This document shows positions 27,461 to 35,651 of a stretch of DNA of 64,000 nucleotides, in pieces. Each line of letters begins with the position of its first letter. Position 1 is the stretch's first letter. The notes below the pieces were generated by a model. It was not told the origin of the DNA, made no database searches, and worked only from the letters and a program-made list of their open reading frames with translations. The DNA is from Thermococcus sp. M36 (GTDB lineage: Archaea; Methanobacteriota_B; Thermococci; Thermococcales; Thermococcaceae), in assembly GCF_012027355.1 (NCBI RefSeq), contig NZ_SNUH01000001.1, positions 1-64,000 on the forward strand, read 5' to 3'. Made by a program: the position numbers and the translations under genes.

Positions 27461-27470
27461 CATTTAAATC
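27461..27470 (-). promoter_or_regulatory. TATA box of the C/D box sRNA
   Basis: GATTTAAATG on the minus strand, centred at 27466. Start is expected near 27440, four bases before the C box. Confidence 0.6.
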
Positions 27471-27506
27471 TTTGGGGAAAGAAGGCCGGAATGAAGGGGG
27501 ACAAAA

Positions 27507-27842
27507 TCAGAGTACAGTACCCTTCTTCCTCTTGAGCGAGTAGCTCAGGCCGTAGGCAGGCCAGAGACTTGGAGGCTGCTCATAGTGGTGCAGATTGCGC
27601 AGAATCTTCTCCGCCGTCTTCCGGTTCTTCGCCTTGACGCGGAGGACACCCCTTTCAAGCTCGACCGTACCGTTTGAGAGGCGGACTGTGAGCTTTGAAC
27701 CGTTAATTTCAGGCCTTGCCTTCATTAAAAGCTTCCTGTAGTCCTCGTACGCCTCCCTGCTGAGCCTCTGCTCAAGAAGTGCGGGCTTTTCATGTGACTT
27801 AAACAGGCGGGAGAACCAACTATTCGACGATTCATCATCCAT
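27507..27842 (-). CDS. Small basic protein of unknown function
   Basis: About 111 residues; no family recognised. The sequence is charged and basic, with a helix around LSREAYEDYRKLLMKAR, a beta-hairpin-like KLTVRLSNGTVELERGVLRVKAKN, a helix RKTAEKILRNLHHYE, and a basic tail SLKRKKGTVL. ATG 27842 is eight bases after the start predicted from TATA GTTTAAATCG at 27871-27880; an ATG three codons earlier is also possible. Longer frames run into the divergent taw2 gene and are rejected. Nucleic-acid binding would fit the charge but is only a guess. Confidence 0.65.
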   Translation of the reverse strand: MDDESSNSWFSRLFKSHEKPALLEQRLSREAYEDYRKLLMKARPEINGSKLTVRLSNGTVELERGVLRVKAKNRKTAEKILRNLHHYEQPPSLWPAYGLSYSLKRKKGTVL

Positions 27843-27937
27843 ACTCCTCATCGACCTCCGGAGGATTTCTCGATTTAAACTCGTTCTCCAGGTTTTTAAG
27901 GATTTCTCATCGCTTTTTGCCGAAATGACGGGAGAAG

Positions 27938-27949
27938 GTTTTTTAAAGT
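27938..27949 (+). promoter_or_regulatory. TATA box of taw2, probably leaderless
   Basis: GGTTTTTTAAAG centred near 27944 predicts a start at or next to the ATG at 27970. No ribosome site is seen in front of the ATG. Confidence 0.55.
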
Positions 27950-27969
27950 TTCCGGCCTGAGTAAGGCCG

Positions 27970-28809
27970 ATGACAAAGACGCAACTGATAAAGCCCCGCA
28001 TCAGGGAGATACTGTCCCGCGAGCTCCCGGAGGAGCTAGTGGGGATGCTTCCAAAGCACTGGGTTCAGATAGGCGATGTGCTGATTCTGCCACTCCGGCA
28101 GGAGCTGGAGCCGTACAAGCACCGCATCGCCGAGGTCTATGCTCAGGTTCTCGGCGTTAAAACCGTCCTGAGGAAGGGAAGAATAGGGGGCGAGTTCCGC
28201 GAGACGAACTACGAGGTTCTCTACGGCAAAGACACGATAACGGTGCACATCGAGAACGGGATCAGATACAAGCTCGACGTGGCAAGGGTCATGTTTTCCC
28301 CGGCCAACGTCAAAGAGCGCGTTAGAATGGCAAAGGTCGTGAAGCCCGGGGAACTTGTGGTGGACATGTTCGCGGGAATAGGGCACCTGAGCCTGCCGAT
28401 GGCCGTCCACGGGAAGGCGAGGGTCATAGCGATAGAGAAGAGCCCGTACACGTTCAGGTTTCTAGTCGAGAATATCGAGCTCAACAAAGTCCAGGACAGG
28501 ATGACGGCCTACAACATCGACAACCGCGACTTCCCAGGAGAGAACATAGCCGACAGGATTCTGATGGGCTACGTTGTTACAACCCACGAGTTCATCCCCA
28601 AGGCGCTCAGCATAGCTAAGAATGAAGCGATAATCCACTACCACAACACCGTCCCTGAGAGACTCATGCCGGGGGAGCCCTTCGAGACCTTCCGGAAGAC
28701 AGCAAGGGAGCACGGCTACGAGGCCGAGAAGCTCAACGAGCTGGTCATCAAGCGCTACGCCCCGGGTGTGTGGCACGTCGTTGTGGACGTTCGGGTGTTC
28801 AAGAAGTGA
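27970..28809 (+). CDS. taw2: tRNA(Phe) wybutosine aminocarboxypropyltransferase Taw2
   Basis: Taw2 moves the 3-amino-3-carboxypropyl group of S-adenosylmethionine onto the imidazo-purine at tRNA-Phe position 37 during wybutosine synthesis. The 279-residue length and order match the Pyrococcus TYW2 homologue: N-terminal D1/D2 region (LPKHWVQIGDVLILPL), then a Rossmann domain with VDMFAGIGHLSLPMA, AIEKSPYTFRFLVENIELN and DRILMGYVVTTHEFIP. Trm5 methyltransferases share the fold; the GIGHLSLP loop and short length favour Taw2. The gene appears leaderless and is divergent from the small basic protein gene. Confidence 0.9.
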   Translation: MTKTQLIKPRIREILSRELPEELVGMLPKHWVQIGDVLILPLRQELEPYKHRIAEVYAQVLGVKTVLRKGRIGGEFRETNYEVLYGKDTITVHIENGIRYKLDVARVMFSPANVKERVRMAKVVKPGELVVDMFAGIGHLSLPMAVHGKARVIAIEKSPYTFRFLVENIELNKVQDRMTAYNIDNRDFPGENIADRILMGYVVTTHEFIPKALSIAKNEAIIHYHNTVPERLMPGEPFETFRKTAREHGYEAEKLNELVIKRYAPGVWHVVVDVRVFKK

Positions 28810-29061
28810 CGTCTGCGCCGCCAGGGACGGCACAACTTTTTTCGTAAGGACTGCGAGGGGAGCAACGCCCGACCCCAAACTCCATGCTCCGTGTATCCTC
28901 ATCGTCCACCCATGAACACATTTTTCTGATGGCGCTAGATTTTGTGTTCCCGTCACCATCATGGTTAATAAATGCACTTAACGCGAGGTGAATGGTGAAA
29001 CGTTTTCTTTTGCGAAGACCTTATATCCTTCAAGCCGAAAATCTTTCGAGGTGATTCTGAT

Positions 29062-30927
29062 ATGGGCATGAAAGGATGGTGGGGACGGATTCTCAGGGTT
29101 GACCTGACCAACAACAAAGTCTGGGTGCAGGAGTATTCTCCAGAGGTCGCCAAAAAGTTCATAGGCGGAAGGGGCCTGGCCGCCTGGATTCTCTGGAACG
29201 AGGTCAAGGGCGTTGACCCGCTCGGCCCTGACAACAAGCTCGTCTTTGCTGCTGGACCTTTCAACGGCCTCCCGACCCCGAGCGGAGGCAAGCTTGTGGT
29301 TGCTGCCAAGAGCCCGCTCACCGGCGGTTACGGTGACGGTAACCTCGGTACCATGGCGACCGTCCACCTGAGGAAGGCCGGCTATGATGCCATCGTCGTT
29401 GAGGGCAAGGCCAAGAAGCCGGTTTACCTGTACATAGAGAACGATAACGTCAGCATACTCAGCGCTGAGGGCCTCTGGGGCCTCGACACCTTCAAGACTG
29501 AGGAGGAACTCAAGAAGATACACGGCAAGAACGTCGGAATCCTCAGCATTGGTCCCGGTGGCGAGAACCTCGTTAGGTACGCCGTCGTCATGTCCCAGGA
29601 GGGCAGGGCCGCTGGAAGGCCCGGTATGGGTGCAGTCATGGGCAGCAAGAAGCTCAAGGCCGTCGTCATAAGGGGCACCAAGGAGATTCCGGTCGCGGAC
29701 AAGAAGAAGCTGAGCGAGCTCTCAAGGGAAGCCTACCAGGCAATACTCAACTCCCCCGCATACCCGTTCTGGCACAGGCAGGGGACGATGGCAGCGGTTG
29801 AGTGGACGAACGAGAACTCGGCACTGCCGACCAGGAACTTCCAGGACGGTTCATTCGAGTTCGCCCGCTCGATAGACGGCTACACCCTTGAGGGCATGAA
29901 GGTCAAGCAGAGGGGATGCCCCTACTGTAACATGCCATGCGGAAACGTCGTCCTCGACGCTGAAGGAAAGGAGAGCGAGCTCGACTATGAGAACGTGGCC
30001 CTTCTTGGCTCCAACCTGGGCATCGGGAAGCTCAACGAGGTTTCGGTTCTCAACAGGCTCGCCGACATGTACGGCATTGACACGATTTCCCTTGGTGTCT
30101 CCATAGGCTTCGTGATGGAGGCCGTTGAGAGGGGACTCCTCAAAGAAGGCCCGACCTTCGGAGACTTCAAGGGTGCAAAGCAGCTCGTTGAGGACATCGC
30201 CTTCAGGCGCGGTGAGCTGGGCAACTTCGCCGCCGAGGGCGTCATGAGGATGGCCGAAAAGCTCGGCGACGACAGCTTTGCCATGCATGTCAAGGGGCTT
30301 GAGACGAGCGGATACAACAGCTACATCTACCCGGCCATGGCCCTGGCATTCGCCACCAGCTCAATCGGCGCCCACCACAAGGAGGCCTGGGTCATCGCCT
30401 GGGAGATCGGTACCGCGCCGATCGAGGGCGAGCAGGCCAAGAAGGTCGAGTACAAGATCACCTACGACCCGGAGAAGGCCGCTAAGGTTATCGAGCTCCA
30501 GCGCCTCAGGGGCGGCCTCTTTGAGATGCTCACCGCGTGCAGGCTTCCATGGGTCGAGGTCGGCCTCAGCCTCGACTACTATCCGAAGCTCCTCGAAGCC
30601 ATCACCGGCGTCAAGTACACCTGGGACGACCTGTATAAAGCAGCGGACAGGGTCTACGCCCTCATCAGGGCCTATTGGGTCAGAGAGCTCGGCGAGAAGT
30701 GGGGCAGGCACATGGACTACCCGCCGAAGAGGTGGTTCATCGAGGGGCTCAAGAGCGGGCCGTACAAGGGCCAGCACCTCGACGAGAAGAAATACGACGA
30801 GCTGCTCAGCGAGTACTACAGGCTCCGCGGCTGGGACGAGCGCGGAATCCCGAAGAAGGAGACCCTCAGGGAGCTCGGCCTCGACTTCGTTATTCCTGAG
30901 CTCGAACAGATCACCAAGCTCGAGTGA
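29062..30927 (+). CDS. for: Formaldehyde:ferredoxin oxidoreductase, tungsten enzyme
   Basis: It oxidises short aldehydes to acids and passes electrons to ferredoxin, using a tungsten bis-pyranopterin and one 4Fe-4S cluster. The 621-residue protein resembles Pyrococcus FOR more than AOR or [47 protein letters not shown] and [10 protein letters not shown]. Cluster Cys are C286, C289 and C293 (CPYCNMPC) plus one in TACRLPW. ATG 29062 follows GAGGTGAT at 29048-29055; ATG 29068 would match P. furiosus cysteine numbering. TATA CCTTATATCC lies near 29022. A MoaD-like gene follows. The gap 28810-29061 holds no other gene that I can support. Confidence 0.95.
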   Translation: MGMKGWWGRILRVDLTNNKVWVQEYSPEVAKKFIGGRGLAAWILWNEVKGVDPLGPDNKLVFAAGPFNGLPTPSGGKLVVAAKSPLTGGYGDGNLGTMATVHLRKAGYDAIVVEGKAKKPVYLYIENDNVSILSAEGLWGLDTFKTEEELKKIHGKNVGILSIGPGGENLVRYAVVMSQEGRAAGRPGMGAVMGSKKLKAVVIRGTKEIPVADKKKLSELSREAYQAILNSPAYPFWHRQGTMAAVEWTNENSALPTRNFQDGSFEFARSIDGYTLEGMKVKQRGCPYCNMPCGNVVLDAEGKESELDYENVALLGSNLGIGKLNEVSVLNRLADMYGIDTISLGVSIGFVMEAVERGLLKEGPTFGDFKGAKQLVEDIAFRRGELGNFAAEGVMRMAEKLGDDSFAMHVKGLETSGYNSYIYPAMALAFATSSIGAHHKEAWVIAWEIGTAPIEGEQAKKVEYKITYDPEKAAKVIELQRLRGGLFEMLTACRLPWVEVGLSLDYYPKLLEAITGVKYTWDDLYKAADRVYALIRAYWVRELGEKWGRHMDYPPKRWFIEGLKSGPYKGQHLDEKKYDELLSEYYRLRGWDERGIPKKETLRELGLDFVIPELEQITKLE

Positions 30928-30946
30928 TTCCCTCTTTTTCCTTCAA
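30928..30946 (+). terminator. Pyrimidine-rich terminator after the tungsten enzyme gene
   Basis: A T-rich tract (CTTTTTCCTT type) follows the stop codon directly, the usual archaeal termination signal. A new TATA-like GCTTTTTAG near 30960 then serves the MoaD-like gene. Confidence 0.45.
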
Positions 30947-30996
30947 TTTCCAGCAAGCTTTTTAGCCTCCCCCAAGAACTTCCACCGGTGATGAGA

Positions 30997-31227
30997 ATGG
31001 TCAGGATAAGGCTTATGGGGGCGTTCGCCCACCTCGCAAAGGCAAGAGAGCTCAACGTAAAGATAGAGGGAAAAAGGAGGGTCGATGAAATTCTGCGCGA
31101 GGTCATTCCGCGCTACGACGAGTTCAAGGAGAAGATTATCTTCATCAACGGCCAGCCCGCGAGGGGCGATGCCGAGGTTACCGACGGCGATGAGATCAAG
31201 GTGATGCCGGTTTTGAGCGGGGGTTAA
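30997..31227 (+). CDS. MoaD/ThiS-family sulfur carrier
   Basis: The 76-residue beta-grasp protein has MVRIRLMGAFAHLAKARELNVK at the N-terminus, IIFINGQPARGDAEVTDGDEIKVMP, and the C-terminal VLSGG whose last Gly is thiocarboxylated in this family. Placed right after a pterin-dependent tungsten enzyme, it most likely acts as the small subunit of molybdopterin (tungstopterin) synthase, although tRNA thiolation carriers look alike. The start is chosen from GGTGATGA followed by ATG 30997; ATG 30991 is an alternative. Confidence 0.88.
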   Translation: MVRIRLMGAFAHLAKARELNVKIEGKRRVDEILREVIPRYDEFKEKIIFINGQPARGDAEVTDGDEIKVMPVLSGG

Positions 31228-31261
31228 TGAAATACTCAATCAAAAATGGCTGGTGAACGTA

Positions 31262-32101
31262 ATGTGGTGTCCGCTTATAAACGGGGAGTGTAAGACTAGC
31301 GAATGCATAATGTGGATAGCAAGAGATGGTGAAAATAATGGGAATTGTCTCATCGCAGAAGTACTTACAACATGCGTTAATCAGTCCACATCAAACTTCG
31401 CTCCAGAGGAGCTCGATAATATCAAGAAAACCCTGCAATTCATTCAAGAGTTTGAGCCCGACGATCTAGCTGAAGAAACTCTAGAATTTATTAAACAGAG
31501 GATGATCCGTTACCAGTTATCGCTTGATGACATTAAAGAGATGTTGTTGGAGGAATTGCTCACATACCTAAAACAAAAAATTGGTTTAGAGATTATGATG
31601 TTTCTTGAAGAAGACCCCGAACTTCAGCTCAAAATCAAAGAAACGCTGGTAATATTGAGAAGAAAATTGCGGGATATTGAGGAAATTGACATTGACAACA
31701 TTGTTGAGGAGTTCCTCCAGTACTTAAAAGAAAAAGCACAATCTAACAGGCTATCACTACATGAGGGCATTTCTATATATCTTGACGAGTTTCTCGAACA
31801 ACAAGGGGTTTCTGAGGATTATAGGATAAGGCGCATGATTCGGGAAAAGGTTAGGATCCGGTTGAGAGAGGAAGAAAAAAGACTAGAGCAAGAAAAAATA
31901 GCGAAAGAAAAGGAAATGATCCCTGAGCTAGTAGAAAAACTTGTTGAGTGGGCAAGGGAAAATAACTTGAACAGGCTCAGAAAAACCGATGTAGACGCGT
32001 TTCTTATAGAATATGAACTTTCAGATTTACATTATCTCACAAAAGATGCACTTTGGAGACTTGCAAATGCAAAACTTAAAACTCATTGCCAGAAGAGATA
32101 A
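31262..32101 (+). CDS. AT-rich orphan protein, Cys-rich head and coiled-coil body
   Basis: The 279-residue product has no family I recognise. The head MWCPLINGECKTSECIMW then NCLIAE carries four Cys (3, 10, 15, 28), a possible zinc or iron-sulfur knuckle. The rest is helical and strongly charged, with a likely coiled coil around REEEKRLEQEKIAKEKEMI. Base use is clearly more AT-rich than neighbours, and it sits between the MoaD-like gene and tRNA-Ser, a common insertion spot, so horizontal acquisition is likely. ATG 31262 follows GGTGA. The AT-rich gap 32102-32214 behind it holds no gene I can support. Confidence 0.75.
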   Translation: MWCPLINGECKTSECIMWIARDGENNGNCLIAEVLTTCVNQSTSNFAPEELDNIKKTLQFIQEFEPDDLAEETLEFIKQRMIRYQLSLDDIKEMLLEELLTYLKQKIGLEIMMFLEEDPELQLKIKETLVILRRKLRDIEEIDIDNIVEEFLQYLKEKAQSNRLSLHEGISIYLDEFLEQQGVSEDYRIRRMIREKVRIRLREEEKRLEQEKIAKEKEMIPELVEKLVEWARENNLNRLRKTDVDAFLIEYELSDLHYLTKDALWRLANAKLKTHCQKR

Positions 32102-32214
32102 TTAAGGTAGTGCCCAAGTCTTCTCAACTTTTGACTAAATTTCTCTAAAATTTCTTTGTTCATTGATAATATAACGTATGACTAGAAAATCTATCAACTT
32201 TGTTAGAAGGGTTT

Positions 32215-32301
32215 TGGCGCCGGGGCAGGGATTTGAACCCTGGCGGGCTAACGCCCACGGACTCTCCAGGCCCGCGCCTTCCCAGGCTAGGCTACCCCGG
32301 C
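32215..32301 (-). tRNA. tRNA-Ser (anticodon GGA)
   Basis: Minus-strand cloverleaf with acceptor GCCGGGG/CCCCGGC, anticodon stem CGGGC/GTCCG around loop CTGGAGA (anticodon GGA), a long variable arm typical of serine tRNAs, T loop TTCAAAT and encoded CCA. It lies 16 bp after rpsJ on the same strand without an obvious promoter of its own, so it is probably cut from the EF-1A/S10 transcript. Confidence 0.97.
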
Positions 32302-32317
32302 GCATAAATGAGAGGAA

Positions 32318-32626
32318 TCAGGAGATGAGCTCGATCTCGATGGTGACGTCCTCAGGGACGCGGATGCGCATAATCTGGCGCATGGCCCTTTCGTCGGCCT
32401 CGATATCCACAAGCCTCTTGTGAACGCGGAGCTCGAACCTGTCGAAGGTGGCGGTGCCCTCGCCGTCCGGGCTCTTCCTGGTGGTGATCCTTATCCTCTT
32501 GGTCGGGAGCGGTATCGGACCGCTCATCCTGACGCCGGTCCTCTCGGCGATCTGCTTGATCTGGTCGGTGACCTCGTTGAGGGCCTTAATGTTGGTGCTC
32601 GCGAGCTTAATCCTTGCCTTCTGCAT
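32318..32626 (-). CDS. rpsJ: Small ribosomal subunit protein S10
   Basis: The 102-residue archaeal S10 (uS10) reads [41 protein letters not shown] (split over the conserved loop) and [20 protein letters not shown]. It binds 16S rRNA in the head of the 30S subunit. It follows EF-1A by about 50 bp on the same strand; this EF-1A-S10-tRNA-Ser order is the known thermococcal arrangement. An AGGAGGGA element precedes the ATG. Confidence 0.97.
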   Translation of the reverse strand: MQKARIKLASTNIKALNEVTDQIKQIAERTGVRMSGPIPLPTKRIRITTRKSPDGEGTATFDRFELRVHKRLVDIEADERAMRQIMRIRVPEDVTIEIELIS

Positions 32627-32679
32627 TTCCGTCCCTCCTAAAAGTTCAGGAAGTTAAAGGAAAGGTTGAGAGAAGGCCT

Positions 32680-33966
32680 TCACTCGGCCTTCTGGATGGA
32701 GATAACCATACCGGCAGCGACGGTCTGGCCCATGTCACGGATGGCGAACCTGCCCATCTGCGGGATCTCCTTGACCGGCTCGATGACCATCGGCTTGGTC
32801 GGCCTGAGGACGACGATGGCGGAGTCACCGGTCTTGATGAACTGCGGGTTCTCCTCGACGATGTTACCGGTCCTCGGGTCGAGCTTAGCGAGGAGCTGCT
32901 CGAACCTGACGGCGACCTGGAGGGTGTGGGCGTGGAGGACCGGGGTGTAGCCGACGGTGATGGCGGTCGGGTGGTTGAGGACGATGATCTGGGCCTTGAA
33001 GGTGTCCCTCGGCCTGACAACGGTCGGCGGGTTGGTGGTGTGTCCAGCAACGTCACCGCGCTTTATGTCGTTCTTACCGACACCCCTGACGTTGAATCCG
33101 ATGTTGTCACCCGGAAGGGCCTCCTGGAGTGGCTCGTGGTGCATCTCGATGCTCTTGACCTCACCCTGGATCGGCTTGTGGAAGATGGTGCTGGCCGGCT
33201 CGAAGATGACGACGTCACCGACGCGGAGGACACCGGTCTCGACACGGCCGACCGGGACGGTACCGACACCCTTAATGGAGTAGACGTCCTGGATCGGGAT
33301 GCGGAGCGGCTTGTCGGTCGGCTTCGGCGGCTCCGGTATCTGGTCGAGGGCCTCAATGAGGGTCGGGCCCTTGTACCAGGGCATGTTGTCGCTCTTCTTG
33401 ACGACGTTGTCGCCCTCCCAAGCGCTGATCGGGATGATCGGGAAGTCCTTGTAGCCGAGCATCATGAGGAGCTTCTTAACCTGCTCGGCGACCTGCTTGA
33501 ACTTCTTCTCGTCGTAGTTGACCATGTCCATCTTGTTGATAGCGACGATGATGTGGCCGATACCAAGGGTCCTGGCAAGGAAGGCGTGCTCCTTGGTCTG
33601 TGGCATGACACCGTCGGTGGCGGCGACGACGAGAACGGCAGCGTCGGCCTGGCTGGCACCGGTGATCATGTTCTTAACGAAGTCCCTGTGGCCCGGAGCG
33701 TCGATGATGGTGATGTACCTGTGCGGGGTCTCGAACTTGGTGTGGGCAACGTCGATGGTGATACCCCTCTCCCTCTCCTCCTTGAGCCTGTCCATGACCC
33801 AAGCGAACTTGAAGGACTTACCCTTCTCACCCATCTCCTCGAACTTCTTGATGATGTTCTCCGGTATGTTGGCAGTGTCGAAGAGCAGCCTTCCGATGGT
33901 GGTGCTCTTTCCGTGGTCGACGTGGCCGATAAAGACTATGTTAACGTGTGGCTTCTCCTTTGCCAT
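32680..33966 (-). CDS. tuf: Translation elongation factor 1A (EF-1 alpha)
   Basis: EF-1A carries aminoacyl-tRNA to the ribosome as a GTP complex. The 428-residue protein has GHVDHGKST (G1), DAPGHRDF (G3), NKMDM (G4), and the two C-terminal beta-barrel domains ending [15 protein letters not shown] 33966 is chosen, as GGAGGTG lies seven bases upstream. The promoter TATA at 34013-34024 and an inverted repeat at the start of transcription are noted separately. The very regular codon use produces long empty frames on the opposite strand. Confidence 0.98.
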   Translation of the reverse strand: MAKEKPHVNIVFIGHVDHGKSTTIGRLLFDTANIPENIIKKFEEMGEKGKSFKFAWVMDRLKEERERGITIDVAHTKFETPHRYITIIDAPGHRDFVKNMITGASQADAAVLVVAATDGVMPQTKEHAFLARTLGIGHIIVAINKMDMVNYDEKKFKQVAEQVKKLLMMLGYKDFPIIPISAWEGDNVVKKSDNMPWYKGPTLIEALDQIPEPPKPTDKPLRIPIQDVYSIKGVGTVPVGRVETGVLRVGDVVIFEPASTIFHKPIQGEVKSIEMHHEPLQEALPGDNIGFNVRGVGKNDIKRGDVAGHTTNPPTVVRPRDTFKAQIIVLNHPTAITVGYTPVLHAHTLQVAVRFEQLLAKLDPRTGNIVEENPQFIKTGDSAIVVLRPTKPMVIEPVKEIPQMGRFAIRDMGQTVAAGMVISIQKAE

Positions 33967-33990
33967 TTTCAAACACCTCCGAATTTTGGT

Positions 33991-34008
33991 CTAGTCTCGT
34001 TTGACTAG
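33991..34008. repeat. Inverted repeat at the EF-1A transcription start
   Basis: CTAGTC-tcgttt-GACTAG, perfect six-base arms. From the TATA box centred at 34019, transcription should begin near 33992, so the repeat overlaps the start and initially transcribed DNA. It may be a regulator site or form a small 5' hairpin. Confidence 0.6.
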
Positions 34009-34012
34009 GATG

Positions 34013-34024
34013 GCTTTTTAAATC
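34013..34024 (-). promoter_or_regulatory. TATA box of EF-1A
   Basis: GATTTAAAAAGC on the minus strand with a purine-rich BRE-like CGAAA just upstream. Confidence 0.7.
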
Positions 34025-34035
34025 TTTCGAACTTC

Positions 34036-34077
34036 GGCTCCCTCGGGCGGGAAACCCGCCTTTTTCTCGGGGGAGCC
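34036..34077 (+). repeat. Nested hairpin with T-run upstream of the EF-1A promoter
   Basis: Inner stem GGCGGG-aaa-CCCGCC (34046-34060) is followed by TTTTT, and outer arms GGCTCCC (34036-34042) and GGGAGCC (34071-34077) also pair. It looks like a terminator in the plus direction, although both flanking genes are on the minus strand. The rest of 34078-34154 shows nothing clear. Confidence 0.55.
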
Positions 34078-34154
34078 TCATGAGTTCCGTGGTGAACTTG
34101 AGGGATGAGTTTAAAAACTTAACTAATCGCCGTTGGGCAGGAATCTGTCAATTT

Positions 34155-35498
34155 TCAGGACAGGCCTTCAAAATCCTTCAAATCCCATACGAGCCAGCCT
34201 TCCTCCTTCAGCCTTTCCTCCCCTGCAACTTTCTTCGCGACGATTCCATAGCCCTTCTCCCATCCGTCCAAACCCACGAGCTCGGCTTTGCTCTCTAAGT
34301 CCTTCAAGATTCCCCCCGCTTCCTTCTCGTTCAACTCTTTCCACTTGACTTCTATGAAGAGCGCTTTTTTCTCCTGCTCGTTCAGGGCAACCAAGTCAAT
34401 TTCCTCGTTCTTGTGCCACCACCTTCCGATTTTCGTGAACTTAAACGGAAGCTCCCCCCTCCTGTTAAGCCCTACCAGAAACTGTCTTGCCACCTTTTCA
34501 AACACCCAGCCAAGGTAGTGGGGATAGTCCTCCTTAATCTCCGAAACCTCAAAAGTCCCTTCCTCGATTCTTGACAGGTTCGGGTAAACAAAGCGGAACC
34601 AGAAGGCCAGGAAGTTGTCGGCAACGTAGTAGCGTCCCCTTTTTGAGGTGGACTTTTCCGTAACTGGAACCTCCCTTACAATCAAACCCGTCTCAATAAG
34701 GTTGCGCAGGTAAGGGGTTATGTCAGAGTGTTTCATTCCAGTGAAGTCTTTTATCTCCTTTGGAGTTGTTTTGCCCAGTGCAATAGCTTCAAGTATGCGC
34801 TTGTATGTTCTGATCTCAGTGAACTCATACCTGAGGAGAAAATCAACCTCTTCCCTAAAAAAGCTCGCCGGATTGAGTAGTTCATTTTCAAGCCACTCCC
34901 AGAAGGGAAGTTCAACTTGAGTGATATAGAAGGGAATGCCATCGGTGAGAGCGTAAATCTCAACGAGCTCTTCCAAGCTCGCCCTGGGAAAGAACTCCCT
35001 CAAGGTAAAAAACTCCATCGGTTTTAACTTCATGGAGCCGGTTCTCCTACCGTAGAGTGGGCTTTTGTAACTCAACACCTTCTCAGTCATCATACTCACT
35101 GAAGAACCAAGGAGTATCAGTTTAGTCTTGGACCCCGAAAGATCAAGGTCAACAGCCCTCTGAAACAGGGAGAGGACTTTAGGATCTTCCTTGATCAGGT
35201 TAGGAAACTCGTCGATTATTATTATTTTCCCCTTCAACGCGTGCAGGAGTCCTTCCCAGTCCTCGCGGGCGTACCTCACCTCGGGAAACACCCTTTCAGC
35301 GGTCTCTCGGAAGTGCCTGAGGTTGTCGCCTTCAACCGCCAAGTAATACACGTGAGGAAAGTCTTTAACGGCCTCAAGTACGAGACGGGTCTTTCCAACG
35401 CGCCTCCTTCCGTATATTACGATGAGTTCGAACTTCCCACTCATTAACTTCTCCTTTATGGTTCTCAGCTCGACCTCCCTGTTCACGAAGCGGTTCAT
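34155..35498 (-). CDS. Archaeal AAA ATPase with DUF234 domain
   Basis: The 447-residue protein begins MNRFVNREVELRTIKEKL, then has the P-loop IYGRRRVGKTRL, IIIDEFPNL as Walker B, and LLGSSVSMM. After a winged-helix segment (TTPKEIKDFTGMKHSDITPYLRNLIETGLI) comes DUF234 with FRFVYPN, and a nuclease-fold-like WWHKNEEIDLVALNEQEKKALFIEVKW, with E-x-D and E-V-K. This family is abundant and variable in thermococci, often near mobile DNA. ATG 35498 follows GGTGAT; operator-like repeats lie directly upstream. It interrupts the region between EF-1A and EF-2. Confidence 0.88.
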   Translation of the reverse strand: MNRFVNREVELRTIKEKLMSGKFELIVIYGRRRVGKTRLVLEAVKDFPHVYYLAVEGDNLRHFRETAERVFPEVRYAREDWEGLLHALKGKIIIIDEFPNLIKEDPKVLSLFQRAVDLDLSGSKTKLILLGSSVSMMTEKVLSYKSPLYGRRTGSMKLKPMEFFTLREFFPRASLEELVEIYALTDGIPFYITQVELPFWEWLENELLNPASFFREEVDFLLRYEFTEIRTYKRILEAIALGKTTPKEIKDFTGMKHSDITPYLRNLIETGLIVREVPVTEKSTSKRGRYYVADNFLAFWFRFVYPNLSRIEEGTFEVSEIKEDYPHYLGWVFEKVARQFLVGLNRRGELPFKFTKIGRWWHKNEEIDLVALNEQEKKALFIEVKWKELNEKEAGGILKDLESKAELVGLDGWEKGYGIVAKKVAGEERLKEEGWLVWDLKDFEGLS

Positions 35499-35500
35499 TG

Positions 35501-35533
35501 TGATAATCACCATTATCATAATGCACGTTATCA
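35501..35533. promoter_or_regulatory. Tandem operator-like repeats at the DUF234 ATPase promoter
   Basis: Two abutting 15-mers on the plus strand, TAATCACCATTATCA (35504-35518) and TAATGCACGTTATCA (35519-35533), share their outer bases; the first is part of the perfect inverted repeat TGATAAT-CACC-ATTATCA (35501-35518). A TATA-like CTTAAAGA near 35539 puts transcription start inside the repeats, so a bound protein would block it. Confidence 0.55.
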
Positions 35534-35651
35534 TCTTTAAGAATTTCGGTGGATTGAGAATCACGATCCGAATTCTAACCACTTTTGAAAAACTCAGAAA
35601 ATGACACAACGAAGAAACGAGGGAGAGAAAAGTTCCGAGGGCAGAAAGCCC

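Noticed and set aside
28462-28977. Minus-strand frame covering the gap after taw2
   Set aside because: Mostly antisense to taw2; the part in the gap has no promoter fit or family resemblance.
28810-28977. Possible C/D box RNA (TGATGG and ATGATGG elements)
   Set aside because: C-like boxes occur but no D boxes at usable distances on either strand.
31228-31262. Attachment site duplicate of the tRNA-Ser 3' end
   Set aside because: I looked for the tRNA 3' sequence at the far side of the AT-rich gene and found no copy, so integration cannot be shown.
32614-34008. Long open frame antisense to EF-1A
   Set aside because: It mirrors the strongly biased codons of EF-1A, has Asp/Leu/Val-rich low-complexity protein sequence, no ribosome site and no family.
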